From the NCBI GenBank assembly GCA_963666475.2, contig CAXXJM010000001.1, forward strand, positions 1,054,001 through 1,118,000: 64,000 nt of DNA, read 5' to 3'. The notes beneath the pieces were generated by a model. The model was not told the origin of the DNA. It worked only from the letters and a program-made list of their open reading frames with translations, and made no database searches. Source of the stretch: JBFHIZ01 sp963666475 (GTDB lineage: Bacteria > Bacillota > Clostridia > Lachnospirales > Lachnospiraceae). A program made the translations under genes and the position numbers. Numbering within the stretch: position 1 is the stretch's first letter; each line of letters begins with the position of its first letter. Below are positions 34,789 through 43,330 of the stretch, one piece after another.

Positions 34789-35601
34789 TTAATTCATCCT
34801 TTGAACAACTCGATCAAACATTCGATCACTGATTATCCATTTTAAAAACACCATTGGTTTTGCTAAAAACCCAACTAAGTATCTGGTCTTTGGATGTTTT
34901 TTCATTGCTGCTTTCACAATGGTTTTGGCAATTATTACAGGTTCTGTAGGCTTGTTCCCGCCGTAATACTTCATCATATTGTCAGCTGTCTTCTTTGCAT
35001 CCTTATGATAAGCACTATTGATCGTAGTGTTCACCAAATTATCTGCGGCGATTTGTCCCCAATCCGTTTTGATGATTCCTGGTTCAATCACGCACACATC
35101 AATTCCAAACTGTGCAACCTCTAGTCTCAGGCAATCCGAAAAACCTTCTACTGCAAATTTTGTCGCATGGTACCAACTTCCATATTTTGTCCAAACTTTT
35201 CCACCCATTGAAGAAATGTTTATTATTTTTCCATACTTCTTTTCTCTCATCGATGGAAGAACCAACTGCACCATTCGTGCCAATCCAAATAAATTCACGT
35301 CAATTTGTCTTCTCGCTTCTTCCATTGGTACACTTTCTACCGCACCAAACGAGCCATAGCCAGCATTGTTCACTAGTACATCAATTCGACCTTCCTTAGA
35401 TAGAATCTGATTTATGCAGGCAACCATCGACTCATCCAAGGTAACATCTAATGAAATCGTTTGAATCCCCATTCCCTGCAAATCTTTCATACGCTCTATT
35501 CTTCGAGCTGCAGCATACACAATATAACCTTTTTTTTGAAATGCAATTGCAGTTTCTCTTCCAATTCCAGAGGAAGCACCTGTAATTAAAGCTACTTTCA
35601 T
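34789..35601 (-). CDS. Short-chain dehydrogenase/reductase
   Basis: 270 residues from the ATG at 35601, which has AAGGAG 7 bp ahead. The longer frame reaches back into the operator. NAD(P) loop TGASSGIG is at residues 7-14, then NNAGYG (about 80), the catalytic Ser in NISSMGGKV (about 129) and Tyr-Lys in YHATKFAVEGFSDCLR (about 147). The C-terminal part (KKHPKTRYLVGFLAKPMVFLKWIISDRMFDRV) is the membrane-associated tail of retinol-dehydrogenase-like classical SDRs. It precedes the TetR gene by 80 bp and shares its operators. A lipid or alcohol substrate is possible. Confidence 0.88.
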   Translation of the reverse strand: MKVALITGASSGIGRETAIAFQKKGYIVYAAARRIERMKDLQGMGIQTISLDVTLDESMVACINQILSKEGRIDVLVNNAGYGSFGAVESVPMEEARRQIDVNLFGLARMVQLVLPSMREKKYGKIINISSMGGKVWTKYGSWYHATKFAVEGFSDCLRLEVAQFGIDVCVIEPGIIKTDWGQIAADNLVNTTINSAYHKDAKKTADNMMKYYGGNKPTEPVIIAKTIVKAAMKKHPKTRYLVGFLAKPMVFLKWIISDRMFDRVVQRMN

Positions 35602-35619
35602 ATATTTCTCCTTTCTTAA

Positions 35620-35662
35620 TTGACTACGAGTCAATTGTAATTGATTCAGAGTCAATTGTCAA
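35620..35662 (-). promoter_or_regulatory. SDR promoter with two TetR operators
   Basis: TTGACA (35662-35657), a 17-bp spacer and TACAAT (35639-35634) form a near-consensus sigma-A promoter. The spacer contains TTGACTC-T-GAATCAA (35655-35641), and a second copy TTGACT-CGT-AGTCAA (35634-35620) begins at the last base of the -10. Confidence 0.78.
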
Positions 35663-35670
35663 GCATAAAA

Positions 35671-35719
35671 AAGAACTCTTTCATGAGCCGTATGTCATAC
35701 GTCCCAAATAAGAGTTCTT
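35671..35719 (-). terminator. Terminator of the GGDEF gene
   Basis: AAGAACTCTT and AAGAGTTCTT arms enclose a second helix (CGTATG/CATACG), then TTTTTT on the minus strand. Confidence 0.78.
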
Positions 35720-35722
35720 ATA

Positions 35723-36748
35723 TTAATATAGTACAGCTCTGTTTTTTCCTTCTTTTTTCGCCTGATACATCGCATCATCTGCATGTTTAATCAATAAATC
35801 AATTGATGTTCCAGATGAAAAGCAACTCACTCCAAGACTAATCGTTATGTTCCCCGTTGTAAATTGATGTATTTCCACCGCTTTTCTGATTTTCTCCGCA
35901 AGTACCATCGCTCCTTGTTCCGTTGTATCGTTCATTACGATAAGAAATTCTTCCCCTCCGTATCTAGAAACAATGTCACTTCTACGGACATTAGATTTCA
36001 TGATTTTTGCCACATCCTGTAAAACGTGATCTCCTTCCGTATGTCCAAATGTGTCATTCACAAGCTTAAAATTGTCGATATCTATCAAAGCAACTGCAAG
36101 GTTATTCTTTTTTCGTTCTGCCTTTTTTATCTCAATGATCAAATATTCCATTAAAAATCTGCGATTATACGTTTTTGTTAGATAATCAAAGTTTACATAT
36201 TTTTCCAACTCGTTTTCAACGTACTTTTTAATATAGAACAACAACGTAACACCTAAAGCCAAATTGAATAAAATAAGAATCAGTAGATATCTTTCCGTTC
36301 CAAGGTTTTTTTCCTGATTGCTTTGTGCTTCAGTAACTGCCTGATCTGCAATTGTCCAAAGCTCTTCACTGTCAAGAACTAGATTTAATAATTGCTCTTC
36401 GTTAGGCGTTGTTCGGAAAGTAATCATCTCTTGTTTTAGGTCCGACCACTGATTGGCAATATCTAATATATTTTCTAAGATTGTGTCGGTAGCTGCTACT
36501 TTCCCAACATCAATTGCCGCTATCAAATTTTGAATTTTCTCATCTACATATAGTTCTGCATCTACTGAAGAATTCCCTGCAATTTCTAATTTGATTGTTC
36601 TTTGAATTCCACCACGAATTCTTCCGATATCATTGATTAGCTGAGAAGAGCCCTCCATTCTTTGAATCTGTCCATACACAAAGATAAAATTCACAAAGAG
36701 ATCAAGTATGATGACAAATACGATAAATATAATTTTTTTAGACTTCAT
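35723..36748 (-). CDS. Diguanylate cyclase, membrane-bound, intact GGEEF
   Basis: 341 residues. An N-terminal helix (about 5-22), an extracytoplasmic helical sensor region (about 25-150) that resembles a four-helix-bundle chemosensor, a second helix (about 155-172), then the GGDEF domain from about 180. The A-site is RYGGEEFLIV, with IDIDNFKLVNDTFGHTEGD before it. An RxxD inhibitory motif is not evident before the A-site (the REKE-like sequence is absent). It makes c-di-GMP. No effector or EAL is fused. Its partner in this window could be the EAL protein at 43331. Confidence 0.92.
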   Translation of the reverse strand: MKSKKIIFIVFVIILDLFVNFIFVYGQIQRMEGSSQLINDIGRIRGGIQRTIKLEIAGNSSVDAELYVDEKIQNLIAAIDVGKVAATDTILENILDIANQWSDLKQEMITFRTTPNEEQLLNLVLDSEELWTIADQAVTEAQSNQEKNLGTERYLLILILFNLALGVTLLFYIKKYVENELEKYVNFDYLTKTYNRRFLMEYLIIEIKKAERKKNNLAVALIDIDNFKLVNDTFGHTEGDHVLQDVAKIMKSNVRRSDIVSRYGGEEFLIVMNDTTEQGAMVLAEKIRKAVEIHQFTTGNITISLGVSCFSSGTSIDLLIKHADDAMYQAKKEGKNRAVLY

Positions 36749-36837
36749 GAATACCTCATTTTCTTAATTGATTTAGGATTCATTATATCACATTTGGTAA
36801 TCACTTTGCCCATATTTATCTATTTTTCACAATTATA

Positions 36838-37650
36838 TCATTCATCAATACCATATCCATCAAAAATTTTGGGCATATATTTTTCAATTCTTGCGATTTT
36901 TGTTTCAGATTTTTTTGCCTTGGCAAAAAACAAAAGGTAACCTCTTCTTCGGCCAGGCGTCAGCGCATAAAACGCTTCTTGAAATCGATGATCTTGGTCA
37001 AAAAAATCCTGAAGTTCCGTCGGGATCTCCATTTCTGGACGCTTAACATCTGGTAATTTCATTCCATTTTTTTCATTTGATATCGCTTCTCGAATATATT
37101 TCTCAATATCCGTCTTAATTTCCATTATTTCATTTACCGAATGAAATCGAAATTGTCGATCCGACTGGTATTCATCTCTTGGTGGAGCCAATATACTTTT
37201 TTCATCTTTTAATAAAATACCTTTAAAAAAAGTCATTGCAAGATATTCTTTAAATTCTCCCAAAATAATTACGTTCTTGTCATTGATTGTATAGCAGGGC
37301 TGTCCCCATTTCAGTACTTCGTTGAACTCAAATTTCAGACAGAGTTCTCTTAAAACTACAAACTCTTCCTTCCATTTGGAAACATGTTCCAAAAATGCAT
37401 CTACCACTGGATTACGATTGCTGTTTGGAATAAAATACTCAAGTTGGTCGACTTTTTCATAAAATTCCTCCGACGTATCACAAATAGTAAACTCTCCATT
37501 TAAAAATCCATACACTTTCCCTTGAATATCTGGATTTTTCCTTGCGCATTTTCCAATGCATCCAATTTTGGCCTTCCCATGTTTTGCAAGCTCTTCCACT
37601 GTTATTCCCGAACAATTTCCACATACTTCTATTTTGGATGAATTCTCCAT
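36838..37650 (-). CDS. DUF1450-like Cys domain fused to YdeI/DUF1801 domain
   Basis: 270 residues of unusual composition. The first 75 residues carry CGNC (residues 10-13) and CIGKC (about 31-35), like the small DUF1450 iron or zinc proteins. From about 80, a DUF1801 domain (VVDAFLEHVSKWKEEFVVLRE, VLKWGQPCYTI) leads into the C-terminal YdeI/OmpD-associated helix (PTELQDFFDQDHRFQEAFYALTPGRRRGYLLFFAKAKKSETKIARI in part). YdeI has been linked to antimicrobial peptide resistance. It lies 19 bp after the cupin gene, so it should be under the same Crp/Fnr-type operator. Confidence 0.78.
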   Translation of the reverse strand: MENSSKIEVCGNCSGITVEELAKHGKAKIGCIGKCARKNPDIQGKVYGFLNGEFTICDTSEEFYEKVDQLEYFIPNSNRNPVVDAFLEHVSKWKEEFVVLRELCLKFEFNEVLKWGQPCYTINDKNVIILGEFKEYLAMTFFKGILLKDEKSILAPPRDEYQSDRQFRFHSVNEIMEIKTDIEKYIREAISNEKNGMKLPDVKRPEMEIPTELQDFFDQDHRFQEAFYALTPGRRRGYLLFFAKAKKSETKIARIEKYMPKIFDGYGIDE

Positions 37651-37669
37651 TATGACCTCTTTTCACTAA

Positions 37670-38002
37670 TTAAAATACGACGACTAGCAACATTTTAAAC
37701 TGTTCTTGTCCGTATACTGCATGTGGACGTTTTGCTGGCATCAAAATTGTTTCTCCCTCATGCAATTCGTAGGAAGTTCCATCAATGGTAATTTTTCCTA
37801 CACCATCCAAACAAGTAACCAATGCATCCCCTCCTGATTCATGAGTACTGATTTCTTCTCCTTTATCAAATGAAAAAATTGTGATACTTACGTGTGAGTT
37901 TTGAACTAGTGTTTTACTAATAATCTGTCCTTCTTGATAGGTAACCTGTTCTTTCAATTGAACTATTTCTGCTTTTTTTATATTTTTCATGATTTCTGTC
38001 AT
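37670..38002 (-). CDS. Cupin-domain protein under the hcp-type operator
   Basis: About 110 residues, one beta-barrel cupin. Motif 1 is ISTHESGGDALVTCLDGVGKI and motif 2 GETILMPAKRPHAVYG. The ATG at 38002 is preferred because GGAG is 6 bp ahead, while the ATG at 38014 has none. Small cupins like this accompany hcp in many anaerobes. A TGTAGC-N4-GCTACA operator lies 41.5 bp upstream of its predicted start of transcription, exactly as for hcp. The metal-bound catalytic role is not known. Confidence 0.85.
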   Translation of the reverse strand: MTEIMKNIKKAEIVQLKEQVTYQEGQIISKTLVQNSHVSITIFSFDKGEEISTHESGGDALVTCLDGVGKITIDGTSYELHEGETILMPAKRPHAVYGQEQFKMLLVVVF

Positions 38003-38060
38003 ATTTTTCTCCATTTCTATAATTATAAAACTATGTACATACCATTCCTGTTACAAAAAA

Positions 38061-38066
38061 AGTATA
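38061..38066 (-). promoter_or_regulatory. -10 box of the cupin promoter
   Basis: TATACT on the minus strand, at the same distance from its operator as the hcp -10 box. Predicted start of transcription is 38054. Confidence 0.65.
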
Positions 38067-38087
38067 ATTCGAAACGAATGCTTCCCA

Positions 38088-38103
38088 TGTAGCTTCTGCT
38101 ACA
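38088..38103. promoter_or_regulatory. Second Crp/Fnr-type operator TGTAGC-N4-GCTACA
   Basis: Identical half-sites to the hcp operator (18784-18799), with the centre again 41.5 bp upstream of the predicted start. Only the 4-bp core differs (TTCT against TACT). It places the cupin/YdeI operon in the same regulon. Confidence 0.75.
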
Positions 38104-38120
38104 TATATTCTATTCTCGCT

Positions 38121-39164
38121 CTAAAGTTCCTGTTTTTGTTTTTTCTTTTCTTTATACATCAGTTCATCTGCTAATTGATATAGTTCTTCCAATGACTTTC
38201 CTTTGCTATCCTCGTATCCTACTGCAACTGAAAACTGAATCTCATGATATTTTTTACAATACTCTTCATAGGACTGTTTTAATCTCTCAACAAGTGCATT
38301 TGCTATCTCCTTTGAGGTCTCAGGCAGAACAATTACAAATTCATCTCCACCGTATCGAAATGCTACATCATAATTTCGAATATTTGATTTGATTAAGGTC
38401 GCAATTTCATTTAATACTCGATCCCCTTCGAGATGTCCATACCGATCGTTTACTTGTTTAAAATTATTGATGTCCATCATTACTACCGTAAATATCTGAT
38501 TATTTCTTTGCGCTCGGTTATACTCCGTCTGAATATAATCAGAAAAGAATCGATAATTATATAAACCGGTCAGACTGTCGGTTATACTGATTTCATAAAG
38601 CTCTTCACTATGTTTTGCAGATCTTCGATTCACAAAAATTATGGTATAAATCATGACCGCAATCATCACCGTAAAATTCAGTGACAAATCCAAAATTCGA
38701 TATTTTTCATCTTCATAAATATAGTAATGTTTTGGAAACCATAATTCTGTACGAAGTAGAATCAATGTCTCAATTACAACAATCACAGAAAATATGTTTT
38801 CCCATAATCTTTTCGCAGTAAATGAAAGCATAAATACGGTTAATATGACAATATACATAATTGAACTCTCCGATCCTGGAGAAGTCCAATATCCGAACGG
38901 AACATAAATAAACGTAATAAAAATCAAAAAACTGATTCTGGCAAAATCATACAGTAATAAAATTTTAGACATAACATACCAAACAATACACAAGACTCCT
39001 ATCGCAAGTGCGGTCAAGATATTCACGAAAGGTCTTTGATTATAAATATGAATTCCCATAATTAATAGGGCACAAAACGAAATAATGACTAAAAACTTAT
39101 TAAATAAGATATAGCGAATATCCTTTTTATTTTTTAGACTATTTATACTGTGAAATTTACTCAT
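38121..39164 (-). CDS. Diguanylate cyclase, multi-pass, intact GGDEF
   Basis: 347 residues from the ATG at 39164, with GGAGGA 7 bp ahead. Six short hydrophobic segments (about 20-175) form an MHYT/7TM-like membrane sensor, then a GGDEF domain from about 185 with FRYGGDEFVIVLPE as A-site and MMDINNFKQVNDRYGHLEGD before it. It produces c-di-GMP. A Lys-rich tail ends it. It lies upstream of the cupin gene, on the same strand, separated by the operator. The stop is TAG. Confidence 0.9.
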   Translation of the reverse strand: MSKFHSINSLKNKKDIRYILFNKFLVIISFCALLIMGIHIYNQRPFVNILTALAIGVLCIVWYVMSKILLLYDFARISFLIFITFIYVPFGYWTSPGSESSIMYIVILTVFMLSFTAKRLWENIFSVIVVIETLILLRTELWFPKHYYIYEDEKYRILDLSLNFTVMIAVMIYTIIFVNRRSAKHSEELYEISITDSLTGLYNYRFFSDYIQTEYNRAQRNNQIFTVVMMDINNFKQVNDRYGHLEGDRVLNEIATLIKSNIRNYDVAFRYGGDEFVIVLPETSKEIANALVERLKQSYEEYCKKYHEIQFSVAVGYEDSKGKSLEELYQLADELMYKEKKKQKQEL

Positions 39165-39284
39165 AAGTAGTTCCTCCAATACAGACAAATTTATTCAAAT
39201 TGGCACCTTAATTATATCAGACAATTCAAGAAAAAAACACTTTTTATTTGATAATTTGTTCATGTAAATATTCTATAAAAATTC

Positions 39285-39319
39285 AAAAGAACCATTGAGA
39301 TTATCTCGAATGGCTCTTC
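39285..39319 (-). terminator. Terminator of the lar operon
   Basis: On the minus strand an AGAGCCATTCGAGAT helix pairs with ATCTCAATGGTTCTTTT, with a minimal loop, and a T-rich run follows. Confidence 0.75.
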
Positions 39320-39356
39320 TATATATACAACGGCTCCACGAACTATAAAGTTTAAA

Positions 39357-40175
39357 TCATTGTATATGCAAATCCTGACTTCCCGATCGAAAACCTTCTA
39401 AATCAACGGTAATATAATCGTAACCAGTTTGCTTAACATATGAAATCACTTCTTCCTTTAATTTTACGAGTTTTATAATGTCCTGTTCATCCACTTCAAT
39501 TCGAACTAACTTTCCATGTATTCGGCATCTCAGATTATAAAATCCCATTTCCTTCAGTTTACCTTCCATGGCCTCAACTTTATCCAATTCGTCTTGACAT
39601 AACATTGTATTATATGGAAATCTAGTTGCCAAACATGGGGCGGACGGCTTATTTGCCACTTCTATCCCCAGTTCAAGTGCAAGTTCACGTATATCACTTT
39701 TTGTAAACTCAGCCATAAGTAATGGACTTTTTATATCCAGTTCTTTTAAAGCCTGAATTCCAGGGCGATAAGCCTTTGTGTCATCAAGATTTGTACCTTC
39801 AATCAATATTGGAATATGATTTTGTATTGTATCTTTTTGTAAACTTGTGAACATATATTTCTTACACAAATAACAGCGATTTACTGGGTTATTCTCTATT
39901 CCTGATTCCTTCAGTTCATCTACTTGAATTGCGCGGTAAATTGCTCCATACTCACCAGCTAATTTTTCGGTAATCTCTAGTTCTTCCATCGGATGAAGCA
40001 TCGTATGAATTGTATACGCATATACCTTTGTATTATTTTTTAAAGCCGCCTCACAAGCGAGCTTTAATAACAAGGTACTGTCCACCCCTCCTGAAAAGGC
40101 AATGGCCAGATCATTTTTTGTATATTCAGCCATTAGTTCCTGAAGTTTTTTCACTTTGTTCTTAAAATTTTCCAT
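39357..40175 (-). CDS. larE: LarE, sulfur transferase of nickel-pincer cofactor synthesis
   Basis: ATP-dependent PP-loop enzyme that inserts sulfur into the nickel-pincer nucleotide precursor, 272 residues. PP-loop SGGVDSTLL is at residues 28-36. Cys residues occur in NRCYLCKK (about 118-125) and in the family segment SAPCLATRFPY (about 182-192). The latter Cys is the sulfur-donating or cluster-binding position. It overlaps larC by 14 bp, so the operon is larB / larC / larE. Confidence 0.94.
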   Translation of the reverse strand: MENFKNKVKKLQELMAEYTKNDLAIAFSGGVDSTLLLKLACEAALKNNTKVYAYTIHTMLHPMEELEITEKLAGEYGAIYRAIQVDELKESGIENNPVNRCYLCKKYMFTSLQKDTIQNHIPILIEGTNLDDTKAYRPGIQALKELDIKSPLLMAEFTKSDIRELALELGIEVANKPSAPCLATRFPYNTMLCQDELDKVEAMEGKLKEMGFYNLRCRIHGKLVRIEVDEQDIIKLVKLKEEVISYVKQTGYDYITVDLEGFRSGSQDLHIQ

Positions 40176-41481
40176 AACTTTCTCTTTCTATCAACCTAAA
40201 TACTTCTGGAAAAGATTTTCCTGTACTCTTACACAATTCAATTACACTCTCGTACTCCGGATAAATACGTACATCTTCTCCTACCTTACAAATCTTTACA
40301 TTCGCCTCCCCCAAAGAAGTTTTTATGAAATGCTGTTCTCTCGCTAGGATTTCACGTTCTAAACGTATTTTTCGAATTCCTATTGTTGTCGATTCTCGAA
40401 ATATGATTTTTTCAAATTCATCTGCCTTATCCAAGTCACAAATTACATTAATCTGATATGCAGGTCTATTCTTTTTCATATAAATAGGCGTAAAATAAAC
40501 GTCTTTTGCACCATGCTCAAAAAGCTTAGCGGATAAATATCCAAACATTTCTCCAGTACTATCATCAATATTACTTTCCAACTTACAAAGTTCTTTTTCT
40601 TTCGTTGTATTTCCTTCCCTCTGAATTAACATAGAACGTACCATACTCGGATTTTTATATGCTCTCTTCCCCGCGCCAATTCCTGTAGCGAGTATCTGAA
40701 ATGATTCAGGAAGAACGTCCTTTGTTTTCGTAGCTGCCACAATTGCAGCTCCAGTAGGCGTAATGAATTCGCCTTCTTGATCCATAATGTGCAACTGAAG
40801 ATTATGAGCACTCACGATATTGAGAACTGCAGGCACTGGCACTGGAAGTACTCCATGCTGACTTCTAACTTTTCCCGTACCTTCATATAATTTTGAAAAT
40901 ATCACGTCATTTACATCTAAATCATCAATACAAACTGCAGCAGAAATAATATCAACGATTGAGTCCACCGCCCCGACCTCATGAAAATGAACACTTTCTA
41001 TAGATTGTCCATGTGCTTTTGCTTCTGCCTCTCCTAATATTTGGAAGATTTTTTTTGCAATTTCTTTTGCTTTTACTGACATTTGTGTTTGTTCAATAAT
41101 TTCTAACACTTCGAAAAGCCCTCGATGCGCATGCTCATGATGGTGATGTCCCTCAGTATGCTTATGATTATGATGTTGATGTTCGTGATGTTGATGTTCG
41201 TGATGTCCTTCTACCTCTTTAAGGATTGGATTATCGTTGACATTTGTTAGAAACTCCATATCATGATCATGATTCTCATATTCCGCTTCCAACAAGACCG
41301 AAAAATCGCATACACTTAACCCAGACTTCACCAGTTTACTTACTTTTGTATGAAATCCTTCCGCAGGCACAGTTTTTAAAACATTTTGTAATTTCTCATA
41401 ACTTGCTCCTAAATCCAGTAAAGAAGCAACAAACATGTCCCCACTTATTCCTGAATAGCACTCAACATATAAATCTCTCAA
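40162..41481 (-). CDS. larC: LarC, nickel insertase of nickel-pincer cofactor synthesis
   Basis: CTP-dependent nickel-inserting cyclometallase, 439 residues in one continuous frame, whereas in Lactobacillus it is made by a programmed frameshift. The start MRDLYVECYSGISGDMFVASLLDLGA is typical. A His-rich loop (HHEHQHHEHQHHNHKH, about 92-107, then GHHHHEHAHRG) is a nickel store, encoded by a short DNA tandem repeat near 41171-41211. The C-terminal half has LESNIDDSTGEMFGYL. It overlaps larB by 4 bp. Confidence 0.95.
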   Translation of the reverse strand: MRDLYVECYSGISGDMFVASLLDLGASYEKLQNVLKTVPAEGFHTKVSKLVKSGLSVCDFSVLLEAEYENHDHDMEFLTNVNDNPILKEVEGHHEHQHHEHQHHNHKHTEGHHHHEHAHRGLFEVLEIIEQTQMSVKAKEIAKKIFQILGEAEAKAHGQSIESVHFHEVGAVDSIVDIISAAVCIDDLDVNDVIFSKLYEGTGKVRSQHGVLPVPVPAVLNIVSAHNLQLHIMDQEGEFITPTGAAIVAATKTKDVLPESFQILATGIGAGKRAYKNPSMVRSMLIQREGNTTKEKELCKLESNIDDSTGEMFGYLSAKLFEHGAKDVYFTPIYMKKNRPAYQINVICDLDKADEFEKIIFRESTTIGIRKIRLEREILAREQHFIKTSLGEANVKICKVGEDVRIYPEYESVIELCKSTGKSFPEVFRLIERESYGKF

Positions 41482-42227
41482 TTTCGATTCACCACCAATC
41501 TGTTTATTTGCGTAGCAATATATCCAGCACCGTAACCGTTATCAATATTAACTACAGAAATCCCATTCGCACATGAATTAATCATCGTAAGCAATGCAGA
41601 GATTCCATTTAAATTTGCGCCATATCCTATAGATGTAGGTACTGCAATGATTGGTTTGTCTACCAATCCTCCAATGACGCTCGCAAGTGCACCTTCCATC
41701 CCTGCAACGGTAACTATACAATTTGCAGATTGTAATTCTTCTACTTTGGAAAGCACTCTATGAAGTCCACTTACTCCAATGTCATAAACCCTTTCTACAT
41801 TTGTTCCAAAAAATTCCGCAGTAATAGCTGCTTCTTCTGCAACCGGAATGTCGGCTGTCCCAGCCGTGCAAACTACAATTCTTCCTGATTTCAACTTATT
41901 ATCTGCTTCAACCTTTAAAATCTTTGAAATTGGATCATATACAACCTCTGGAATCACATTTTTTATCAGTTCATATTGATGTTTAGTTGCTCTCGTTCCT
42001 AATACTTCTCCCTGCTCTTTGTATAAATGAGCATATATCTGAAGCAAATGAGCATCCTCTTTCCCACTGCAATATACAACCTCTGAAAATCCAGTTCTAA
42101 TTTTTCTATGTGAATCTAGTTTCGCGTAACCTAATTCTTCAAATGGTTCTTTCCTAAAAAAACTTTCTGCTTCTTCTATTGTAATCTTTCCGTTTTTTAC
42201 ATCTTCCAGAATCTCTCTTGTATCCAT
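41478..42227 (-). CDS. larB: LarB, nicotinic acid adenine dinucleotide carboxylase/hydrolase
   Basis: First step of nickel-pincer nucleotide synthesis: carboxylates the pyridinium ring of NaAD. 249 residues, with the N-terminal ILEDVKNGKITIEEAESFF and a PurE-like C-terminal core (GTADIPVAEEAAITAEFFG near 125, GMEGALASVIGGLVDKPIIAVPTS near 180). First gene of the lar operon behind a consensus promoter. No larA, nickel transporter or other Lar client lies in the window. Confidence 0.95.
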   Translation of the reverse strand: MDTREILEDVKNGKITIEEAESFFRKEPFEELGYAKLDSHRKIRTGFSEVVYCSGKEDAHLLQIYAHLYKEQGEVLGTRATKHQYELIKNVIPEVVYDPISKILKVEADNKLKSGRIVVCTAGTADIPVAEEAAITAEFFGTNVERVYDIGVSGLHRVLSKVEELQSANCIVTVAGMEGALASVIGGLVDKPIIAVPTSIGYGANLNGISALLTMINSCANGISVVNIDNGYGAGYIATQINRLVVNRN

Positions 42228-42278
42228 AATTATCCTTTCTTCTTTCTATCTCAAATCACCCTTATAGAATATTCTTGT

Positions 42279-42307
42279 ATCTTAACATTTAACTTTCACC
42301 GTGTCAA
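42279..42307 (-). promoter_or_regulatory. Promoter of larBCE
   Basis: TTGACA (42307-42302), a 17-bp spacer and TAAGAT (42284-42279). No nickel-repressor-type palindrome was found. Confidence 0.75.
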
Positions 42308-42376
42308 TTAAATATGACTTTCACTGGAAAACTCAAAATATCCATTACATAACTCTCATATTATATTTTTTATATT

Positions 42377-43234
42377 TTACACATTATGAACGAACAACTG
42401 ATTAGAATATGTTTCATGTCCTATGATTTTCTGGTTTCGAAAAATCATCTGATCTAACTTGCCAGTATCAATGGTCAGGGCTTTCTCGTGACATATTGTT
42501 ACGCAGTGATAACAATGGATACATTTTCTATTTTGAATCAAAATTTGATCCGTCAGCGAAATAGCTGATACCGGACATTCATGTACGCATTTATTACATT
42601 TTAAACATCGTTCACTATGTATATCTATATGCAAATATTTATGTTTTCCGATTATTTTCATCATAGGAAAAAGCATCCGAACACGCATTTTTTCAGGCCG
42701 TAACAATCTATTAACCTCTTCCGAGTCAAAGGGAGAAAATCGATTTGATTCAAGTTTTATATAAAACTCTTCTATCATTGAAAGCACTTGTTCATTTGGA
42801 AAAGATTTCTCTTTATGAAAATGAGGGGCCTCTATCTTCATTGCACCAACAATCTCAATTCCCATTTTTTGAAATAATCTCGCATTTACTTGGAAAGCTT
42901 TTCCTGAAGTAATTCCGCCATAATTTATATAAAAAAATGCTTGAAACAAATATTTTCTTTGTTTCCTTTCTTCGTATAACAAAGAAAATAATTTAAGCAT
43001 TGGTTCAAACATATTCATATGATATACTGGTGCGCCAAAACCCACAAAATCAGCATCAGTAATTTTATCTAAAACAGATTGCAAGTCATCTTTAAATTGA
43101 CTACTCCCTAGATTGATTACTTCAACATCATTCCCTTGCTTTTCTAGAAATTGTTCCAATAGGCGAGTCGTTTTTTTTGTAGTTCCTCCGGAAGTGCAAT
43201 ATACTAACTTACAGTTCATTTTTATCTTCTCCAT
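42377..43234 (-). CDS. EFR1-family flavodoxin-ferredoxin fusion
   Basis: 285 residues. The N-terminal flavodoxin-like domain has YCTSGGTTKKTTRLLEQFL (about 12-30) as phosphate-binding loop and GFGAPVYHMNMFEPML (about 66-80). The C-terminus has two 4Fe-4S sites, CLKCNKCVHECPVS and CIHCYHCVTICHEKAL. This EFR1 group is common in Clostridia and moves single electrons in the cytoplasm. Monocistronic. The redox partner is unknown. Confidence 0.93.
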   Translation of the reverse strand: MEKIKMNCKLVYCTSGGTTKKTTRLLEQFLEKQGNDVEVINLGSSQFKDDLQSVLDKITDADFVGFGAPVYHMNMFEPMLKLFSLLYEERKQRKYLFQAFFYINYGGITSGKAFQVNARLFQKMGIEIVGAMKIEAPHFHKEKSFPNEQVLSMIEEFYIKLESNRFSPFDSEEVNRLLRPEKMRVRMLFPMMKIIGKHKYLHIDIHSERCLKCNKCVHECPVSAISLTDQILIQNRKCIHCYHCVTICHEKALTIDTGKLDQMIFRNQKIIGHETYSNQLFVHNV

Positions 43235-43289
43235 TTATACGTACAGAATAAACTGCAGGTATACTTCATAATGTACAGCAATGCAACGA

Positions 43290-43313
43290 CAAAAAGGCAG
43301 GTATCTCTGCCTT
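43290..43313 (-). terminator. Terminator of the GGDEF-EAL gene
   Basis: AAGGCAG, loop of six, CTGCCTT, then TTTTT on the minus strand. Confidence 0.82.
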
Positions 43314-43330
43314 CTTATCAAGATATCTGT

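Noticed and set aside
41171..41211. CRISPR-like or regulatory tandem repeat
   Set aside because: It encodes the His-rich loop of LarC in frame.
40162..41481. Programmed frameshift in larC as in Lactobacillus
   Set aside because: The gene is one open frame of 439 codons.
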